Source: a virus. Taken from it: 23,606 nucleotides of DNA. The DNA lies in IMG/VR virus record IMGVR_UViG_3300025141_000775, positions 1-23,606 of that record; one strand, written 5' to 3'. Below the pieces are notes generated by a model. That model was not told the origin of the DNA. It saw only the letters and a list, made by a program, of their open reading frames with translations, and made no database searches. Made by a program: the position numbers and the translations under genes. The stretch's first letter is position 1. Every line of letters starts with the position of its first letter. Below are positions 22,024-23,606 of the stretch, one piece after another.

Positions 22024-22764
22024 ATGGCAATTGATATGGAAAAAATGCGTGAGCGCATGACAACTCTTAAAACCAACGGAAACTCGACGTCAAATAAATT
22101 TTGGCGACCAAAGGATGGAGAGCAAACGCTTCGCATTGTACCCCCATCGGACGGTGACCCGTTCCGTGACTATTGGTTCCACTATAATGTGGGAGATGCC
22201 CCGGGCTTTTTAAGCCCCAAGAAAAACTTTGGAGAGGATTGTCCGCTGGATAGTTTTGTCCGTCAACTGTGGAAAGAAGGCACCGAAGAAAGCAAGCGTA
22301 TGGCTAAAAAGCTCTCCGCTCGCCAACGCTTTTTCGCCCCCGTCGTTGTACGGGGAGAAGAAGATGAAGGCGTAAAGGTGTGGGGCTTCGGAAAGCGCGC
22401 TTATGAAACGCTTCTGGGCCTAGTGCTTAATCCCGAATATGGCGACATTACTGACGCCGAGGACGGCACAGATTTGGTAGTTCACTACGGAAAGCCCGCA
22501 GGCGCTACTTTTCCTGAGACGAAGATTACTCCTCGTCGGAAAAACACCCCTCTTCACAAGGACAGTGATCAGGCACGCGAGTGGCTGGACAATGTACCAG
22601 ATTTTGAAGAACTTTTCACCCCTTCACGCAAGACCGCTGACGAGGTTCAAGGCATTTTGGATGCTTTCTTGAACTCTGATGAAAGCCCTTCCGAGGGTCC
22701 CACCACTACTTCATCCGCGGGAAAAAGCGACGTCGACAAGGCGTTTAGCGAACTCCTAGGGTAA
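22024..22764 (+). CDS. 32: Single-stranded DNA-binding protein, gp32-like
   Basis: 246 aa (T4 gp32 301 aa), with a strong TTAAGGAGA ribosome-binding site. It contains KFWRPKDGEQTLRIVPPSDG (25-44), PFRDYWFHYNV (46-56), ARQRFFAPVVVRGEEDEGVK (99-118), VWGFGKRAYETLLGLVLNPE (119-138) and YGDITDAEDGTDL (139-151), the signature of T4-type gp32 in marine phages. The C-terminus is Ser/Thr-rich, then DVDKAFSELLG, an acidic/hydrophobic tail like those by which SSBs recruit partner proteins. T4 gp32 holds zinc with one His and three Cys; here only one cysteine (C73) is visible near H53, so the zinc site appears absent. It coats ssDNA during replication and recombination, in line with the polymerase-like gene two positions upstream. 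A stem-loop element follows its stop codon. Confidence 0.9.
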   Translation: MAIDMEKMRERMTTLKTNGNSTSNKFWRPKDGEQTLRIVPPSDGDPFRDYWFHYNVGDAPGFLSPKKNFGEDCPLDSFVRQLWKEGTEESKRMAKKLSARQRFFAPVVVRGEEDEGVKVWGFGKRAYETLLGLVLNPEYGDITDAEDGTDLVVHYGKPAGATFPETKITPRRKNTPLHKDSDQAREWLDNVPDFEELFTPSRKTADEVQGILDAFLNSDESPSEGPTTTSSAGKSDVDKAFSELLG

Positions 22765-22783
22765 AGTAAAGTCCAACCGCAGG

Positions 22784-22807
22784 GAGGCACGGGTTTACAG
22801 GTGTCTC
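22784..22807 (+). promoter_or_regulatory. Stem-loop leader element, copy 1
   Basis: GAGGCAC (22784-22790) pairs with GTGTCTC (22801-22807, one G-U pair) around a 10-nt loop. It is followed by AATTTATTTTATTACAAGG and the start codon at 22834. Copy 2 at 23357 shares stem, CAGGTG junction, CTCAATTT and the ACAAGGAAAAAAA ribosome-binding segment. It could be a terminator after gp32, a translation control element, or both. Confidence 0.65.
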
Positions 22808-22833
22808 AATTTATTTTATTACAAGGAAAAAAA

Positions 22834-23319
22834 ATGAGTCTTAAAGAAGGTTTAAATAATTTGAAGGTGGAAGATAACACCAACGTTGTCTTCAGTTATG
22901 AACAAGGAACGGATGTGTTTCATTTCAACGAGACAGAAGTTGAAACGGCAATTAGCGATACAGACGTTGTAGAGCGAGTCGCGACAGTTGCAACTTCCGG
23001 CTTGAAGGTAACAACTCAGTATGGAGGCGAACCCCTCCAGATTCTGCGAGACGCAGATCTTTTGGAAGATTACGAACGTGGCTCTGGAAACTTCGAGGAG
23101 TATGTAGCTGACGCAATTCGTGAAAATTTTTATGACGCGGACTTGATTGAGTACTCCACGGAGAAGTATGATCATAAGCGCGGCTTTACAACTTTGACTG
23201 CTCGGGTACAAGCACCCCTGAGCGAAGTCTTGAGCAAGGAAACTCAGTTTAACAGCGTGTTTTCAGGTTGGACAGCAGAGGTTCCTACGGGCAATGGTAA
23301 GTTTTCTATTGACATTTAG
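22834..23319 (+). CDS. Unknown acidic 161-aa protein following gp32
   Basis: Start taken at ATG 22834, after CAAGGA (22822-22827). An in-frame GTG at 22801 would start inside the 3' arm of the stem-loop without a ribosome-binding site and is rejected. The protein begins MSLKEGLNNLKVEDNTNVVF, is acidic and has a mixed alpha/beta look (YEQGTDVFHFNETEVETA, EYVADAIRENFYDADLIEYS, RGFTTLTARVQAPLSEVL), ending GNGKFSIDI. No signal peptide, membrane segment, zinc site or catalytic motif is seen. Sitting between the gp32-like gene and a secreted protein, and carrying the same stem-loop leader as the next gene, it is probably co-regulated with that gene. I vaguely recall similar small proteins in T4-like cyanophages but cannot name a function. 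Confidence 0.75.
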   Translation: MSLKEGLNNLKVEDNTNVVFSYEQGTDVFHFNETEVETAISDTDVVERVATVATSGLKVTTQYGGEPLQILRDADLLEDYERGSGNFEEYVADAIRENFYDADLIEYSTEKYDHKRGFTTLTARVQAPLSEVLSKETQFNSVFSGWTAEVPTGNGKFSIDI

Positions 23320-23356
23320 TTGTCTTTGTAGTGGTCTTTAAAAGACACCCACGGGA

Positions 23357-23381
23357 GAGGCACAGGGCAATCAGGTGCCTC
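23357..23381 (+). promoter_or_regulatory. Stem-loop leader element, copy 2
   Basis: GAGGCAC (23357-23363) pairs perfectly with GTGCCTC (23375-23381) around an 11-nt loop, followed by AATTTTTATATAACAAGG and ATG 23409. Compared with copy 1, the loop differs but the stem is kept; the one stem change (GTGTCTC to GTGCCTC) turns a G-U pair into G-C. An AT-rich palindrome, GTCTT/AAGAC around 23334-23346, precedes it. Confidence 0.65.
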
Positions 23382-23408
23382 AATTTTTATATAACAAGGA
23401 AAAAAATA

Positions 23409-23606
23409 ATGTTAAAAAATATTTTATTGTGTATTTTAGCCATGTGCTTTGTGTTTCCGGCATATGCTCAAGAAAGCGATTGGAAGACGCGAAGTGGGGT
23501 TCGCTTCGGCTATTCCTATCTGAACAAGGGAGACCAGGTTGAGAAGTTAACTCGCCCCCATATGTTTATTATCGGATTCGAGATGCAGCAAGCCCTCAAA
23601 GGAGGG
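23409..23606 (+). CDS. Secreted or outer-membrane-like protein (3' end outside window)
   Basis: 66 codons are visible from ATG 23409, after CAAGGA (23395-23400). The N-terminus MLKNILLCILAMCFVFPAYA is a clear signal peptide: one Lys, a hydrophobic core, and an AYA/Q signal peptidase I site. The mature part begins QESDWKTRSGVRFGYSYLNK, with RPHMFIIGFEMQQALKGG near the window edge. The alternating small/aromatic pattern (VRFGYSYL, MFIIGFEM) suggests beta strands, as in outer membrane or periplasmic barrel-like proteins. The frame runs off the window, so total length is unknown. The stem-loop leader copy 2 precedes it. A phage-encoded exported protein could alter the host envelope or act in superinfection exclusion; that is inference only. 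Confidence 0.7.
   Translation, partial: MLKNILLCILAMCFVFPAYAQESDWKTRSGVRFGYSYLNKGDQVEKLTRPHMFIIGFEMQQALKGG

Noticed and set aside
22801-22833. GTG start at 22801 for the gene after gp32
   Set aside because: The GTG is the 3' arm of the stem-loop, and ATG 22834 has a proper ribosome-binding site that is repeated in the next leader.
23309-23340. TTGACA at the end of the unknown gene as a promoter
   Set aside because: No acceptable -10 box lies 16-18 nt downstream.
1-23606. tRNA genes, CRISPR arrays, insertion sequences or attachment sites
   Set aside because: No cloverleaf-like intergenic sequence, spaced direct repeats, transposase motifs or terminal inverted repeats were seen. The gaps are short and explained by promoters, hairpins and ribosome-binding sites.

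Overview
This window looks like the virion morphogenesis region of a tailed phage with a contractile tail, of the T4-like (Tevenvirinae-related, probably marine or aquatic) type. All 23 genes I can support lie on the + strand, tightly packed. The major capsid protein, tail sheath, tube, neck proteins and gp32-like ssDNA-binding protein match T4 families along much of their length, but several are larger than in T4 (capsid 610 aa against 521, sheath 972 aa against 659). The host is probably a Gram-negative bacterium, inferred from a signal-peptide protein at the right edge and from two promoters of host sigma-70 type. The exact host cannot be read from the sequence.

Layout. 1-2308: end of a gp22-like prohead scaffold gene and the gp23-like major capsid gene, closed by a terminator. 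2309-3504: a small structural (perhaps decoration) protein closed by a second, very strong terminator, then a 65-aa lysine-rich protein. 3556-6266: the neck and tail-terminator block, in gp13-, gp14-, gp15-like order. 6315-10392: tail sheath and two tandem tube paralogues. 10468-14207: a gp26-like hub/tail-assembly protein, a 57-aa ORF that could be a frameshifted extension of it, a 109-aa protein, and the tape measure protein. 14228-19867: baseplate block (tube-junction protein, gp53/LysM-like wedge protein, 1047-aa hub protein, 400-aa structural protein with a TTG start). 19917-23606: change of theme to DNA and cell functions: a short family-A DNA-polymerase-like protein, a divergent tubulin/FtsZ-like protein, a gp32-like protein, an unknown protein, and the start of a secreted protein.

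Regulation. Seven intergenic sites match ACTANTTA just upstream of virion genes, including sheath and tube; I propose these as the phage's late promoter element. Two separate sigma-70-like promoters with extended -10 boxes precede the hub/chaperone gene (with a perfect 8-bp inverted repeat between -35 and -10) and the polymerase-like gene. At the right end, a stem-loop leader ending in a shared ribosome-binding segment occurs twice, before two consecutive genes, with a pairing-preserving G-U/G-C change.

Most unusual points: the tubulin/FtsZ-like protein with a degenerate nucleotide loop, the minimal family-A polymerase with HDS in place of HDE, the duplicated stem-loop leader, the ACTANTTA motif family, and the T7 run plus hairpin at the hub/57-aa junction. 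Family assignments are from memory of sequence patterns; no database search was run.
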